A stretch of 14,053 nucleotides of DNA from Gammaproteobacteria bacterium UBA3532 (GCA_002376965.1 DFOV01000389.1:1-14053), one strand, 5' to 3'; positions 1 to 8,975 are shown, counted from the stretch's first letter. The notes: generated by a model from the letters alone, not told the origin. Numbers and translations: made by a program.

Positions 1-11
1 ACGGGTTTTAA

Positions 12-1076
12 GTGGTGATTACATTTGGGATTGCCTTTCTAAAAACTAAGCAACTGCAGCCCAAAATACACTATTTTTTGTTGGGTATTGTGTGCGTATA
101 CGCTATTTGCATCCCCGTGATATTTTTCGTTTCAATTTCAGTCGCAGCCAAAATTAATATCGCAGTTACTCTAAGTGGCGTACTTACTCTATTTGTTACT
201 AGTATACGGAGTGTGAAACAGGGGCACAGTCCTGCCCGCTATTACCTGATTAGCCAAGGTGTTGTATTGTTTAGTGTATTGTTCACTGCGCTGTGTTCTC
301 GTGGCATCCTGCCTCTATATCATATAGCACCCGACATCATGAAATGGGGTTCAGCCCTTGAAATGATATTGTTTTCTTTAGGGCTAGCAGATTTGGTCAA
401 TAACGAAAAGCGATTGAGGGAAAAGGCCCAAAGAGAATCTGCAAACGCCCAAAAACAATTGCTCGAATCACAAGTTCGCGTAAATGAACAGCTCGATGCA
501 TTGGTAAGACAGCGCACTGAAGAGCTTGAGCAGGCCAACACCCGACTTCGAGATCTCAACGTCACCGACGAATTGACCGGCCTTTACAACAGGCGATACC
601 TCAATCAAGTTCTGCCAACAGAATACAAAAGAGCATTTCGGGAAAGCACATGCCTGTCTATCCTTATGCTCGATATCGATCATTTCAAAATGCTGAACGA
701 TACCTACGGTCACCAATTTGGGGACATCTGCTTAGCACAAACTGGACAAATCATCCGTCAACAACTTCATCGGCCAACAGATATAGGAATTCGTTACGGC
801 GGCGAAGAGTTTGTGGTTTTACTTCCAGGTACTGGTACTGACTCGGATGGTGCATCGAGTGTCGCGGAAAATATTCGCTCAGCGATTGCCGACTGTCTGG
901 TAAGTGATGGTGAGCAATCAACCAAGATAACAATCAGTATCGGTATCGCAACCAGAGTGCCAGATAAACATGATGATCACGAAGAGCTGCTAAAACTTGC
1001 CGACAAACAACTCTATATTGCTAAGGAGAATGGACGCAATAGAATAGCGAAAGAGTCGCTGAACACATTTGATTAA
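12..1076 (+). CDS. Membrane-anchored diguanylate cyclase (GGDEF), 7TMR-DISM-like, probably N-terminally truncated
   Basis: Predicted to make cyclic di-GMP from two GTP at the cytoplasmic face of the inner membrane. Residues 1-130 are hydrophobic, with about four complete membrane segments (near 20-41, 47-65, 76-98, 111-129) after a partial one at 1-10. Their pattern resembles the later helices of 7TMR-DISM sensor domains. A heptad-rich charged coiled coil (about 131-182) leads into the GGDEF domain (about 183-345). The domain has the metal-binding DID at 221-223, the signature RYGGEEF at 261-267 and an inhibitory I-site RxxD at 254-257, five residues before GGEEF, so the enzyme should be active and product-inhibited. 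The start is GTG (12 or 15) and follows an in-frame TAA at 9-11. No Shine-Dalgarno sequence is visible, and a normal 7TMR-DISM protein would have earlier helices and usually a periplasmic domain. It may be the 3' part of an interrupted gene. The GGDEF assignment is firm; the sensor assignment and intactness are inferred. Confidence 0.8.
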   Translation: MVITFGIAFLKTKQLQPKIHYFLLGIVCVYAICIPVIFFVSISVAAKINIAVTLSGVLTLFVTSIRSVKQGHSPARYYLISQGVVLFSVLFTALCSRGILPLYHIAPDIMKWGSALEMILFSLGLADLVNNEKRLREKAQRESANAQKQLLESQVRVNEQLDALVRQRTEELEQANTRLRDLNVTDELTGLYNRRYLNQVLPTEYKRAFRESTCLSILMLDIDHFKMLNDTYGHQFGDICLAQTGQIIRQQLHRPTDIGIRYGGEEFVVLLPGTGTDSDGASSVAENIRSAIADCLVSDGEQSTKITISIGIATRVPDKHDDHEELLKLADKQLYIAKENGRNRIAKESLNTFD

Positions 1077-1094
1077 CTAAGTGTCACAAAGCAA

Positions 1095-1126
1095 CGAAAA
1101 AGGATGAGCGTCCCCATCCTTTTTCG
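1095..1126. terminator. Bidirectional intrinsic terminator between diguanylate cyclase gene and sucD
   Basis: A perfect 12-bp inverted repeat (1095-1106 with 1115-1126) has an 8-base loop. Each arm carries a run of five A or T at its outer half, so either strand gives a hairpin ending in a U-run. It lies 18 bases after the cyclase stop and 19 bases beyond the sucD stop, which suits two convergent genes. Confidence 0.85.
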
Positions 1127-1145
1127 ATCTAAAATCACCTATTGA

Positions 1146-2021
1146 TTACGCCCAACCAGTGATTTCCTTAACGCCAGCACCAATTTTGGCTGGATTATCA
1201 ACAGTGTGTACACCTGCTGCTTGAAGCGCTGCAAATTTCTCTTTTGCCGTGCCTTTACCACCAGCGATAATAGCACCAGCATGACCCATGCGCTTACCTG
1301 CAGGAGCAGTAACACCAGCAATGTAAGATACTACCGGTTTAGTTACGTTATCTTTAATGAACTCGGCCGCTTCTTCTTCGGCGGTTCCACCAATCTCACC
1401 AACCATGATGATTGCTTCGGTTTGCGGATCGTCTTGGAATAGTTTCAATGCATCAATGAAGCTAGTACCAGGAATAGGATCGCCACCAATTCCTATACAA
1501 GTACTTTGGCCATAACCAAGCTCTGTTGTTTGCGCGACACACTCGTAGGTTAATGTACCAGAGCGCGAAACCACACCAACTTTACCAGGAAGGTGGATGT
1601 GACCAGGCATGATCCCGATTTTACATTCGCCAGGAGTAATAATGCCTGGGCAGTTTGGACCAATCAAACGAGAGCCAAGGTTATCAACCAGTACTTTAAC
1701 ATCCAGCATATCCAGTGTAGGAATGCCTTCAGTAATACAAACGATTAATGGAATCCCCGCTTCTGCTGCTTCGATAATCGAATCTTTACAGAAAGGAGCT
1801 GGTACGTAGATTACACTTGCATCCGGCTTAACTTCGTCAACTGCTTCCTGAACGGTATTAAATACTGGTAAATCCAGGTGTAATTGACCACCTTTACCCG
1901 GCGTTACCCCACCAACCATGTTGGTGCCGTACTCGATCGCTTGTTGCGAATGGAAAGTACCTTGCTGGCCAGTGAAACCCTGACAAATAACCTTGGTATC
2001 TTTATTAATTAAAACACTCAT
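1146..2021 (-). CDS. sucD: Succinyl-CoA synthetase (ADP-forming) alpha subunit
   Basis: Alpha subunit of succinyl-CoA synthetase, which converts succinyl-CoA, phosphate and a nucleoside diphosphate to succinate, CoA and the triphosphate in the cytoplasm. The 291 residues match the family length closely. The N-terminal Rossmann CoA-binding domain has [10 protein letters not shown] at 15-24. GPNCPG lies at 121-126. The phosphorylated active-site histidine is H247 in RMGHAGA, within the C-terminal ligase domain. The ATG at 2021 shares one base with the sucC stop (TAATG), so translation is probably coupled and the two subunits are made in equal amounts. It is the last gene of the suc operon and is followed by the bidirectional hairpin at 1095-1126. 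Nothing unusual is seen; identification is secure. Confidence 0.98.
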   Translation of the reverse strand: MSVLINKDTKVICQGFTGQQGTFHSQQAIEYGTNMVGGVTPGKGGQLHLDLPVFNTVQEAVDEVKPDASVIYVPAPFCKDSIIEAAEAGIPLIVCITEGIPTLDMLDVKVLVDNLGSRLIGPNCPGIITPGECKIGIMPGHIHLPGKVGVVSRSGTLTYECVAQTTELGYGQSTCIGIGGDPIPGTSFIDALKLFQDDPQTEAIIMVGEIGGTAEEEAAEFIKDNVTKPVVSYIAGVTAPAGKRMGHAGAIIAGGKGTAKEKFAALQAAGVHTVDNPAKIGAGVKEITGWA

Positions 2022-3187
2022 TATTTGCCCTCCACAGCTGCTACAACTTTCTCGGCCGCATTATCCAGGCCTTCCGCAGCAATAATATTCAAACCACTTT
2101 CTTCAAGTTTCTTCGCACCCAACTCAGCATTATTACCCGCTAAGCGAACAACCACAGGAACTTTCACACCCACTTCTTCAACCGCGCCAATGATACCTTC
2201 TGCAATTAAGTCACAACGAACGATTCCACCAAAGATGTTGACGAGAATACCTTGTACATTTTCATCAGATAGAATGATCTTGAATGCTTCGGTCACACGC
2301 TCTTTGGTTGCTCCACCGCCTACATCAAGGAAGTTAGCTGGGGCGCCGCCTTTTAGCTTGATGATGTCCATAGTCGCCATGGCCAGGCCAGCACCATTAA
2401 CCATACAACCAATGTTTCCATCAAGAGCAACATAGTTTAACTCCCACTCAGAAGCACGTAGCTCACGCTCGTCTTCTTGGGACTTATCACGCATTTCTAC
2501 CAATTTAGGTTGACGATATAACGCGTTGCTATCAATGTTGATTTTGCCATCCAAGCAGTGCAGATTGCCTTCACCAGTGATAACCAATGGGTTAATTTCA
2601 AGCAATGCCAGGTCAAGATCTTGGAATAACTTAGCTAAACCAAGGAACAGTTTTGTGAACTGCTTGATTTGCGCGTTGTTTAAACCCAGTTTAAAAGCCA
2701 GGTCGCGTGCTTGGTATGGCTGTGCGCCTACAAGCGGATCAATCGTCGCTTTTAAGATTTTTTCAGGCGTTTCTTCTGCCACTTTCTCGATTTCGACACC
2801 ACCTTCGGTAGATGCCATGAAAACGATGCGGCGTGTACCACGGTCAATAACTGCACCAAGATACAGCTCCTGATCGATATCAGTACAAGATTCTACCAAA
2901 ATCTTATTTACTGGCTGACCAGCAGCATCCGTTTGATAGGTTACTAAGTTTGTGCCTAAAAATTGATTGGCAAACTCAGTGATTTCAGCAGCGGAAGAAA
3001 CCAGTTTTACACCACCGGCTTTTCCTCGGCCACCAGCGTGAACCTGGGCTTTAACCACCCATTTATCACCACCGATTTGTTCGGCTGCTGCGACCGCTTC
3101 TTCTGCAGTTTCTACCGCATATCCTTCGGATACCGGCAGACCATACTCTGCAAACAGTTGTTTTGCTTGATATTCGTGTAGATTCAT
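2021..3187 (-). CDS. sucC: Succinyl-CoA synthetase (ADP-forming) beta subunit
   Basis: Beta subunit of succinyl-CoA synthetase, which binds the nucleotide and the succinate side of the reaction. The 388 residues equal the E. coli length. The ATP-grasp domain begins at the N-terminus, with K46 and the glycine loop GGRGKAGG at 52-59. EINP at 197-200 and D213 correspond to the magnesium ligands. The C-terminal CoA-ligase domain has FLDVGGGA near 286-293 and GGIVRCD at 320-326. A sequence AGGA lies about six bases before the ATG and supports this start. Sequence alone does not settle ATP versus GTP preference. The gene follows lpd after 32 bases and overlaps sucD by one base. Confidence 0.98.
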   Translation of the reverse strand: MNLHEYQAKQLFAEYGLPVSEGYAVETAEEAVAAAEQIGGDKWVVKAQVHAGGRGKAGGVKLVSSAAEITEFANQFLGTNLVTYQTDAAGQPVNKILVESCTDIDQELYLGAVIDRGTRRIVFMASTEGGVEIEKVAEETPEKILKATIDPLVGAQPYQARDLAFKLGLNNAQIKQFTKLFLGLAKLFQDLDLALLEINPLVITGEGNLHCLDGKINIDSNALYRQPKLVEMRDKSQEDERELRASEWELNYVALDGNIGCMVNGAGLAMATMDIIKLKGGAPANFLDVGGGATKERVTEAFKIILSDENVQGILVNIFGGIVRCDLIAEGIIGAVEEVGVKVPVVVRLAGNNAELGAKKLEESGLNIIAAEGLDNAAEKVVAAVEGK

Positions 3188-3219
3188 TTTTTCCTATCCA
3201 ACGAGTTAGTGTTTAAAAT

Positions 3220-4662
3220 TTAAGATTTGGCAGATTTTGGCAAGTTGTGGATAGCCAGGTTCTGAACATCCATCGCCGCCTCGGACAGCGCTTCCGAAAG
3301 CGTCGGATGTGCAAAGATTGCCAGTGCAACATCTTCGGCACTGGCATCAAACTCAAGCGCGAATGTGGCTTGATTGATTATATCTCCAGCGTTAGGCCCA
3401 ACAATATGCACAGCCAGTAAACGATCGGTTTCGGCATGAGCAATGACCTTCACAAAGCCTTCGGCTTGCCCCATGGTTTTGGCTCTGGTGCAGTCAGTAA
3501 AATTGAACCGGCCAACTTTTATTGGCGTTTCTTGCTGGGCTAGTTCTTTTTCGGTCGGACCAACCCATGCTATTTCTGGATCAGTATAAATCACTGATGG
3601 GATAGAGCTGTAATTAACATCGGCATTTGCTCCAGCGATAACAGCAGCAACCATTTTTCCTTCTTGGGTGCCCTTGTGAGCGAGCATCGGCCCACCTACC
3701 ACATCACCGATCGCATAGACATTAGGCAGACTGGTTTTGCATTGTTCATCAACATGCACATAACCAAATTCATTGATGGCCAGATTTAATTCAGGCGCCG
3801 CAATGTTTTTAGTATACGGCTCCCTACCCACGGCTACGACCAGCTTATCAAATTGGAGAGAGTGACTTTCGTTGTCGATATCTTTGTAATCAAGAGATAC
3901 CTTTCCATCAACAACACTGGTTTCGATAACTCGACAACCCAATTTAATATCCAAGCCTTGATTGATAAAGATATCCAACGCCTCATCAGCAACGTCGCTA
4001 TCAGAAAATGGTAAGAACGACGGTTGGGCTTCAAGAATGGTTACTTCCGCGCCCAATCGCGCCCAAATACTTGCGACTTCAAGCCCAATGACACCCGCCC
4101 CAATAACACCTAGCTTCTTAGGCACTGTATCAAAATTTAGCGCATCCGAAGAGTCCAGAATATGTTCGTCATCTAATTGTGCAACAGTGAGTTCTAACGG
4201 CTTGGAGCCTGAAGCGATGATGATGTGCTCGCCTTCGATAACGTCTAGCGCTTCACTCTCTTCGCTTTTAACCGATACCTTGTTACCTGGCTCTAAACGA
4301 CCATGACCGTTAAAGCAGGCAACACCATTGCCTTCGAGTAACGACTGGATGTTGTCGACTGCTTCCTGAACAACTTTGTCTTTGTGTTCATGCAGCTTGG
4401 CCAAGTCCAATGAAATACCTTCAGCAACAATACCTTGAGCCTGTGCCTGCTTTTTAAGGAATTGGTAGTTTTGTGACGCATCTAGCAATGCCTTGGAAGG
4501 TACACACCCAGCATTAACACAGGTCCCCCCCATTGAGGGCTCTCCTGCATCATTCTGCCACTTATCAACTATTGCTGTTTTCTTGCCCAGTTGAGCACAC
4601 CGTATGGCAGCGACATAACCAGCCGCTCCGCCACCAATGACAACCACATCGTAATTCGTCAT
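3220..4662 (-). CDS. lpd: Dihydrolipoyl dehydrogenase (E3) of the 2-oxoglutarate dehydrogenase complex
   Basis: FAD-dependent flavoprotein that reoxidises the dihydrolipoyl arm of SucB with NAD+, as E3 of the 2-oxoglutarate dehydrogenase complex. Seen in order: FAD-binding GGGAAG at 10-15; redox disulfide GGTCVNAGC with C48 and C53; NAD-binding GAGVIG at 188-193; second FAD motif AIGDVVGGPMLAHK at 317-330; and the dimer-interface catalytic HPTLSE with H452 and E457. The length of 480 is typical. AGAGGA six bases before the ATG supports the start. Its place between sucB and sucC, as in Pseudomonas lpdG, suggests it serves this complex first. It may also serve pyruvate dehydrogenase or the glycine cleavage system if no other E3 gene exists elsewhere, which the window cannot show. 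A strong hairpin fills the spacer in front of it. Confidence 0.97.
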   Translation of the reverse strand: MTNYDVVVIGGGAAGYVAAIRCAQLGKKTAIVDKWQNDAGEPSMGGTCVNAGCVPSKALLDASQNYQFLKKQAQAQGIVAEGISLDLAKLHEHKDKVVQEAVDNIQSLLEGNGVACFNGHGRLEPGNKVSVKSEESEALDVIEGEHIIIASGSKPLELTVAQLDDEHILDSSDALNFDTVPKKLGVIGAGVIGLEVASIWARLGAEVTILEAQPSFLPFSDSDVADEALDIFINQGLDIKLGCRVIETSVVDGKVSLDYKDIDNESHSLQFDKLVVAVGREPYTKNIAAPELNLAINEFGYVHVDEQCKTSLPNVYAIGDVVGGPMLAHKGTQEGKMVAAVIAGANADVNYSSIPSVIYTDPEIAWVGPTEKELAQQETPIKVGRFNFTDCTRAKTMGQAEGFVKVIAHAETDRLLAVHIVGPNAGDIINQATFALEFDASAEDVALAIFAHPTLSEALSEAAMDVQNLAIHNLPKSAKS

Positions 4663-4674
4663 AGACAGTCCTCT

Positions 4675-4694
4675 TAAGGGGGCAAGCCCCCTTA
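4675..4694 (-). promoter_or_regulatory. GC-rich RNA hairpin in the sucB-lpd spacer
   Basis: A perfect 8-bp stem (4675-4682 with 4687-4694), five of its pairs G-C, closes a four-base loop. In the mRNA it starts six bases after the sucB stop, and its 3' arm ends directly against the lpd Shine-Dalgarno AGAGGA (4674-4669). It has no U-run, so it is unlikely to be a full terminator. It could pause polymerase, stabilise the upstream message or tune lpd initiation. The structure is seen; the role is inferred. Confidence 0.6.
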
Positions 4695-4700
4695 CGTGAT

Positions 4701-5924
4701 TTAGATATCGAGAATAAGTCGAGCGGGATCTTCCAGTAACTCTTTAATAGTTACCAGGAAGCTAACAGATTCTTTTCCATCAATAATACGGTGGTCATAT
4801 GACAGTGCGAGATACATCATCGGCAATATTTCGATTTTTCCATCAACTACCATCGGCCGCTCTTGGATCTTGTGCATACCCAAAATCGCACTTTGGGGCG
4901 GATTGATAATTGGCGTGGATAATAATGAACCGAATACGCCACCGTTCGAGATGGTAAAAGTACCACCCGTTAAATCTTCTACGGTTAGCTGGTTATTCTT
5001 CGCTTTAGAACCAAAGCCACGAATAGTGCTTTCGATTTCAGCTAATCCCATATTTTCTGCATTACGTAAAATCGGCACTACCAAACCACGCGGTGAAGAT
5101 ACCGCAATGCCCACATCGCAAAAACCGTGATAGACCGTGTCTTTACCATCGATAGAAGCATTTACAGCAGGGAAACGTTTTAGAGCTTCGGTAGCGGCCT
5201 TAACGAAGAATGACATAAATCCAAGGCGAACATCATGCGTTTTCTCAAATTGATCTTTATATTTAGAACGAAGATCCATGATCGGCTTCATATTCACTTC
5301 ATTAAATGTCGTCAAAATCGCAGCAGTTTGCTGCGCTTCGACCAAGCGCTCGGCAATACGAGCACGAAGCCGTGTCATCGGCACACGCTTTTCTGTTCGC
5401 TGTCCAGCCAATTCAGCTGGAGCTGCCGCAGGTGCTGCTGACTTGTTCACGTTGGCTGGCGCTTTTGAAATATCCGACTCTTTTTTCTTATTCAAGTAGG
5501 CGAGCACATCTTCCTTAGACAATCGACCGCCTTTTCCTGTACCAGTAATTTTAGCTGGATCAAGATCATGTTCGGCAATCAAACGACGTACAGCCGGACT
5601 TAGTGTATCTGAGTCACTTGAACCTGAATCCTCTGCCGCTGGCGCGCTATCTTCAGAACCGCTTGCTTCAGAACCACCTGCAGCACCACCTTCTTCAAAG
5701 ATAGCGATAACTTGTTCAGCAAGAACGGTTTCGCCTTCTTCTTCTTTGATCTCTTTTAGAATACCGTCCGCAGGAGCTACCACTTCAAGTACTACTTTAT
5801 CTGTTTCGATATCCACCAGATTTTCATCACGGCTAACCGCTTCGCCAGGTTGTTTGTGCCAGGTAGCGATGGTCGCGTCAGCAACAGATTCGGGCAATAC
5901 GGGAACCTTAATTTCTATTGACAT
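4701..5924 (-). CDS. sucB: 2-oxoglutarate dehydrogenase E2, dihydrolipoyl succinyltransferase
   Basis: Core enzyme of the 2-oxoglutarate dehydrogenase complex; transfers the succinyl group from its lipoyl arm to CoA. The protein has 407 residues. The lipoyl domain (about 1-78) has K43 in [10 protein letters not shown] as the lipoylation site. An acidic, Ala/Ser/Gly-rich linker (about 79-106) leads to the peripheral subunit-binding domain (about 107-144), which docks E1 or E3. A second Ala/Pro-rich linker (about 155-172) leads to the catalytic domain (about 175-407) with SYDHRIIDG, active-site H378 and D382. There is one lipoyl domain, as usual for this E2 and unlike many pyruvate dehydrogenase E2 proteins. 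GAAGGAAAG lies about eight bases before the ATG. It is 30 bases after sucA and 38 bases before lpd, within one operon. Confidence 0.97.
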   Translation of the reverse strand: MSIEIKVPVLPESVADATIATWHKQPGEAVSRDENLVDIETDKVVLEVVAPADGILKEIKEEEGETVLAEQVIAIFEEGGAAGGSEASGSEDSAPAAEDSGSSDSDTLSPAVRRLIAEHDLDPAKITGTGKGGRLSKEDVLAYLNKKKESDISKAPANVNKSAAPAAAPAELAGQRTEKRVPMTRLRARIAERLVEAQQTAAILTTFNEVNMKPIMDLRSKYKDQFEKTHDVRLGFMSFFVKAATEALKRFPAVNASIDGKDTVYHGFCDVGIAVSSPRGLVVPILRNAENMGLAEIESTIRGFGSKAKNNQLTVEDLTGGTFTISNGGVFGSLLSTPIINPPQSAILGMHKIQERPMVVDGKIEILPMMYLALSYDHRIIDGKESVSFLVTIKELLEDPARLILDI

Positions 5925-5954
5925 GGTTCACTTTCCTTCAATTAATTCTAATAA

Positions 5955-8780
5955 CTAGTTATCAAGCAATAATGCATCGTTAATAAATTGTTGCAGCTGT
6001 TCTACATGCAAAGACATGTACCCCGCTGCTGGCGCTGCGGACGCTTCACGCCCTGCGTAGGTTAGCTTGCCACTTTCTGGCAACACGCTCCAGAAGTGGT
6101 GTTGACTGCTATACCAAGCCCCTTGGTTCATGGGTTCTTCCTGACACCAGACAAAGTCTTTCGCATTAATGAAAGGCTCCAGCGCCTTTTTAACGCAGTC
6201 GGCTGGGAACGGGTAAAGCTGCTCAATACGAATAATGGCAACATCATCAACCTCTTTCTCACGACGTTGCTCAATCAAATCGTAGTAAACCTTACCACTA
6301 CACATTACCACTCGTCGCACATTCTTAGGATCCAGGCTATCCACTTCACCAATAGCATTTTGCCACTCACCTTCGGCTAGCTCTTCCAGCGTTGAAACAG
6401 CTGCACGATGGCGCAACAAACTCTTTGGCGTCATAACAACTAAAGGACGGCGCATTGGACGGATCATTTGTCGACGTATCATGTGATAGGTCTGAGCAGG
6501 TGTGCTGGGAATACATACCTGCATGTTGTGTTCAGCACACAATTGCAGATAGCGCTCCAGTCGAGCAGATGAATGCTCAGGGCCCTGTCCTTCATAACCA
6601 TGCGGCAAGAACATCACTAAGCCACACAAACGTCCCCATTTATGCTCTCCAGAGCTGATGAACTGGTCAATAACAACCTGAGCGCCGTTGGCAAAGTCAC
6701 CAAACTGGGCTTCCCAAATCACCAACGCTCGTGGTTCGGCCGTAGCATAGCCATACTCAAATGCCAATACGGCTTCCTCAGACAGCACTGAGTCGATAAC
6801 CATAAACGTTGCTTGATCATCACTAAGATTTTTCAGTGGAACATACTCAGAACCATCTTTCTGATTATGTAGCACTGAATGGCGATGCGAAAAGGTTCCT
6901 CGCCCACTATCCTGGCCAGAAATACGTACGCGATACCCTTCTTCAAGCAGGGTTGCATAGGCGAGAGACTCAGCCATCCCCCAGTTTAGTGGTAAAGCCC
7001 CTGCCGCCATTTTTCGTCTATCATCAACCAGCTTCGATACCTGCTTCTGCACTTCGAATCCGTCGGGATAGTCGCATAGCTTGTCACCAAGACTCTGCAA
7101 TAAAGAAACATCAACTTTCGTATCAACCTTGTGATCCCAGTCGATATTTAGGTAAGGCGACCAGTTTACTGGATAATCAGAAGGCTGCATGGGTACCCAG
7201 TTATCAATCACACATTCGCCGTGGTCGAGGGCATCTCTGTAAGCGGTTACCATTTCGGCGGCCTGAGCCTTATCGATGGTTCCTTCATCGGCTAAGCGAT
7301 CGGCGTATTGAGTACGCGTTGTCTTGTGCTTGCGGATAATACTATACATCAATGGCTGAGTCGCACGAGGCTCATCGGCTTCATTATGACCATGTCGACG
7401 ATAACAAATCAGGTCGATGACAACATCGCGCTTAAATTGCTTGCGGTAATCTGCTGCAATTTGTGTAACAAAGAGCACGGCTTCAGGATCATCCGCATTC
7501 ACATGGAATATGGGTGCTTCAATGGATTTAGCTATATCAGTACAGTAACGTGAAGAGCGGGTGTCATTCGGGTTACTGGTGGTAAAACCAATCTGGTTAT
7601 TTACCACGATATGCACCGTGCCGCCTGTGGTATAACCACGGGCCTGAGACATATTGAACGTCTCCATCACCACACCTTGTCCAGCAAAGGCCGAATCACC
7701 GTGCACGTTGATAGCTAACACATCATCATGGGTATGATCATGCCGTCGTTCCTGGCGAGCTCGCACACTCCCAACAACAACGGGCGAGACGATCTCTAAA
7801 TGAGATGGGTTAAATGCAAGGGCTAAATGCACTAAGCTCCCATCGATATTCAAGTCAGATGAAAAGCCTTGATGGTATTTTACATCGCCAGAACCATTAA
7901 AATTAAAATTACCAGCAAACTCGTCAAACAACTCGGCTGGTTGCTTGCCGAGAATATTCACCAAAGCATTCAGACGACCACGGTGGGCCATTCCGATAAC
8001 GATTTCTTTTACACCATGGCGAGCTGAGCGATAAATCAACTCGTCCAAAATAGGAATCAAGCTTTCCCCACCCTCAAGTGAAAAGCGCTTGGTACCTGGA
8101 AACTTGGTATGAATATACTTTTCGATACCTTCAGCAGCTGTTAGCTGTTTTAACAGCCTTAGCTTGGTTTCCTTATCGTAAGTAGGATGACTTCGCGCGC
8201 TTTCCAATCGACGAGCTAACCATTCTTGCTCTTCGGTATTGGTAATATGCGTAAACTCAGAACCAATAGAGCTACAATATGTTTGCTGTAAAGCTTCATG
8301 GATCTCGCGCAGCGACATGGTCGATTGACCAAAAAACGCGTCAGAAGCAAATTCTGTGTCGTAGTCAGCTTCGGTCAAATGATGATGGCGCAAATCAAGA
8401 TCGATCGCTTCATCTTTTGTTGCGAGGCCTAAAGGATCGAGATTGGCTTGTTGATGACCACGCCTTCGATACGCAGCGACCAAATGTGAAACATACATCT
8501 GCTTCAAGTCTTGTGCACCATGCGAGCCTGTTGCACCATCTTGAGGCATGAAGTTTTTGTTTTTTACTAGAGCTCGAAACTGCTCGCGGATTTCAGAATG
8601 AGGAATATCCTGACGAGACACACCATCCACAACGGGTAGCGCATCAAAGTATGTCCGCCAGCGTTCATCAACACTGCTCGGATCTCGGAGATAAGCTTCA
8701 TATTGCTCATCTAAATAGGCGGAACTCCCGCCAAATAGGTGGGAACTGTCCCACCAACGCTGCATAATGCCTTCTTCCAT
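5955..8780 (-). CDS. sucA: 2-oxoglutarate dehydrogenase E1 component (thiamine diphosphate-dependent)
   Basis: Decarboxylates 2-oxoglutarate with thiamine diphosphate and passes the succinyl group to the lipoyl arm of SucB. The protein has 941 residues against about 933-943 in E. coli and Pseudomonas. The N-terminal segment WWDSSHLFGG (9-18) is the family's E2-interaction region. ANLDPLGL lies at 112-119, GMAHRGRLN at 263-271, the thiamine diphosphate motif starting GDSAFAGQG at 361 and reaching NN at 394-395, RRHGHNEADEP at 461-471, and CQEEPMNQGAW near the C-terminus. Two starts are possible. ATG at 8780 gives an N-terminus like my recollection of Pseudomonas SucA but has a weak binding site (GGGG). 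ATG at 8765 (936 residues, starting MQRWW) has a good AAGAAGG just before it. First gene of the suc operon, behind a terminator and probable own promoter. Confidence 0.96.
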   Translation of the reverse strand: MEEGIMQRWWDSSHLFGGSSAYLDEQYEAYLRDPSSVDERWRTYFDALPVVDGVSRQDIPHSEIREQFRALVKNKNFMPQDGATGSHGAQDLKQMYVSHLVAAYRRRGHQQANLDPLGLATKDEAIDLDLRHHHLTEADYDTEFASDAFFGQSTMSLREIHEALQQTYCSSIGSEFTHITNTEEQEWLARRLESARSHPTYDKETKLRLLKQLTAAEGIEKYIHTKFPGTKRFSLEGGESLIPILDELIYRSARHGVKEIVIGMAHRGRLNALVNILGKQPAELFDEFAGNFNFNGSGDVKYHQGFSSDLNIDGSLVHLALAFNPSHLEIVSPVVVGSVRARQERRHDHTHDDVLAINVHGDSAFAGQGVVMETFNMSQARGYTTGGTVHIVVNNQIGFTTSNPNDTRSSRYCTDIAKSIEAPIFHVNADDPEAVLFVTQIAADYRKQFKRDVVIDLICYRRHGHNEADEPRATQPLMYSIIRKHKTTRTQYADRLADEGTIDKAQAAEMVTAYRDALDHGECVIDNWVPMQPSDYPVNWSPYLNIDWDHKVDTKVDVSLLQSLGDKLCDYPDGFEVQKQVSKLVDDRRKMAAGALPLNWGMAESLAYATLLEEGYRVRISGQDSGRGTFSHRHSVLHNQKDGSEYVPLKNLSDDQATFMVIDSVLSEEAVLAFEYGYATAEPRALVIWEAQFGDFANGAQVVIDQFISSGEHKWGRLCGLVMFLPHGYEGQGPEHSSARLERYLQLCAEHNMQVCIPSTPAQTYHMIRRQMIRPMRRPLVVMTPKSLLRHRAAVSTLEELAEGEWQNAIGEVDSLDPKNVRRVVMCSGKVYYDLIEQRREKEVDDVAIIRIEQLYPFPADCVKKALEPFINAKDFVWCQEEPMNQGAWYSSQHHFWSVLPESGKLTYAGREASAAPAAGYMSLHVEQLQQFINDALLLDN

Positions 8781-8813
8781 TGTTTACCCCAACGGATGAT
8801 TACTTCATTTATG

Positions 8814-8845
8814 ATGATATATACGCGAGCCGTTCAGCAACCCAA
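8814..8845 (-). promoter_or_regulatory. Weak candidate promoter for sucA
   Basis: On the minus strand an AT-rich element TATATATCAT (8823-8814) lies about 33 bases before the sucA start. A -35-like TTGGGT is at 8845-8840, giving spacings of 16 to 20 depending on which -10 hexamer is used. No combination is close to consensus. The main support is context, since a terminator at 8942-8975 separates sucA from sdhB. A second weak pairing exists upstream (TTGCTT with TATCAA in 8889-8916). Confidence 0.3.
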
Positions 8846-8858
8846 ATGAAATGAACGG
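8830..8858. repeat. Inverted repeat in front of sucA, operator-like
   Basis: Perfect 7-bp arms CCGTTCA (8830-8836) and TGAACGG (8852-8858) are separated by 15 bases. The arm centres are 22 bp apart, about two helical turns, so both half-sites face the same side of DNA. The repeat overlaps the candidate -35 of sucA. This spacing suits a dimeric regulator, but no known binding motif is recognised. Confidence 0.45.
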
Positions 8859-8877
8859 TTCCCTTTGGTGTTATTTC

Positions 8878-8925
8878 GGTGCGCATCTTGATATAAGCAA
8901 CTTTAAGGAAAGCAATATACGCACC
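8878..8925. repeat. Imperfect 13-bp inverted repeat in the sdhB-sucA spacer
   Basis: Arms 8878-8890 and 8913-8925 match at 11 of 13 positions. In RNA from the minus strand one of the two mismatches becomes a G-U pair, leaving a single mismatch. The 22-base loop contains a small CTTT/AAAG hairpin (8901-8904 with 8909-8912). It lies just beyond the sdh terminator in the direction of transcription. It may be a leader structure, a processing site or a pair of protein-binding half-sites. Confidence 0.5.
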
Positions 8926-8941
8926 AACTTTCTACATTCAT

Positions 8942-8975
8942 AAAAACGACGACCGAACCGAGGTAAGGTCGTCGT
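8942..8975 (-). terminator. Intrinsic terminator of the sdhCDAB operon
   Basis: On the minus strand a perfect 9-bp stem GGTCGTCGT with ACGACGACC (8967-8975 with 8946-8954) and a 12-base loop is followed at once by a run of five T. It lies about 36 bases after the sdhB stop. The T-run is on the sdh side only, so it acts in the sdh to suc direction. Readthrough into sucA remains possible. Confidence 0.85.

Noticed and set aside
2025..2435. Plus-strand open frame of 136 codons rich in Pro, Ser, Thr and Ala
   Set aside because: It is antisense to sucC; the composition is what the complement of a conserved coding strand gives.
6836..7339. Plus-strand open frame of 167 codons
   Set aside because: It lies wholly antisense to sucA, which has clear family motifs through this region, and shows no recognisable domain or binding site.
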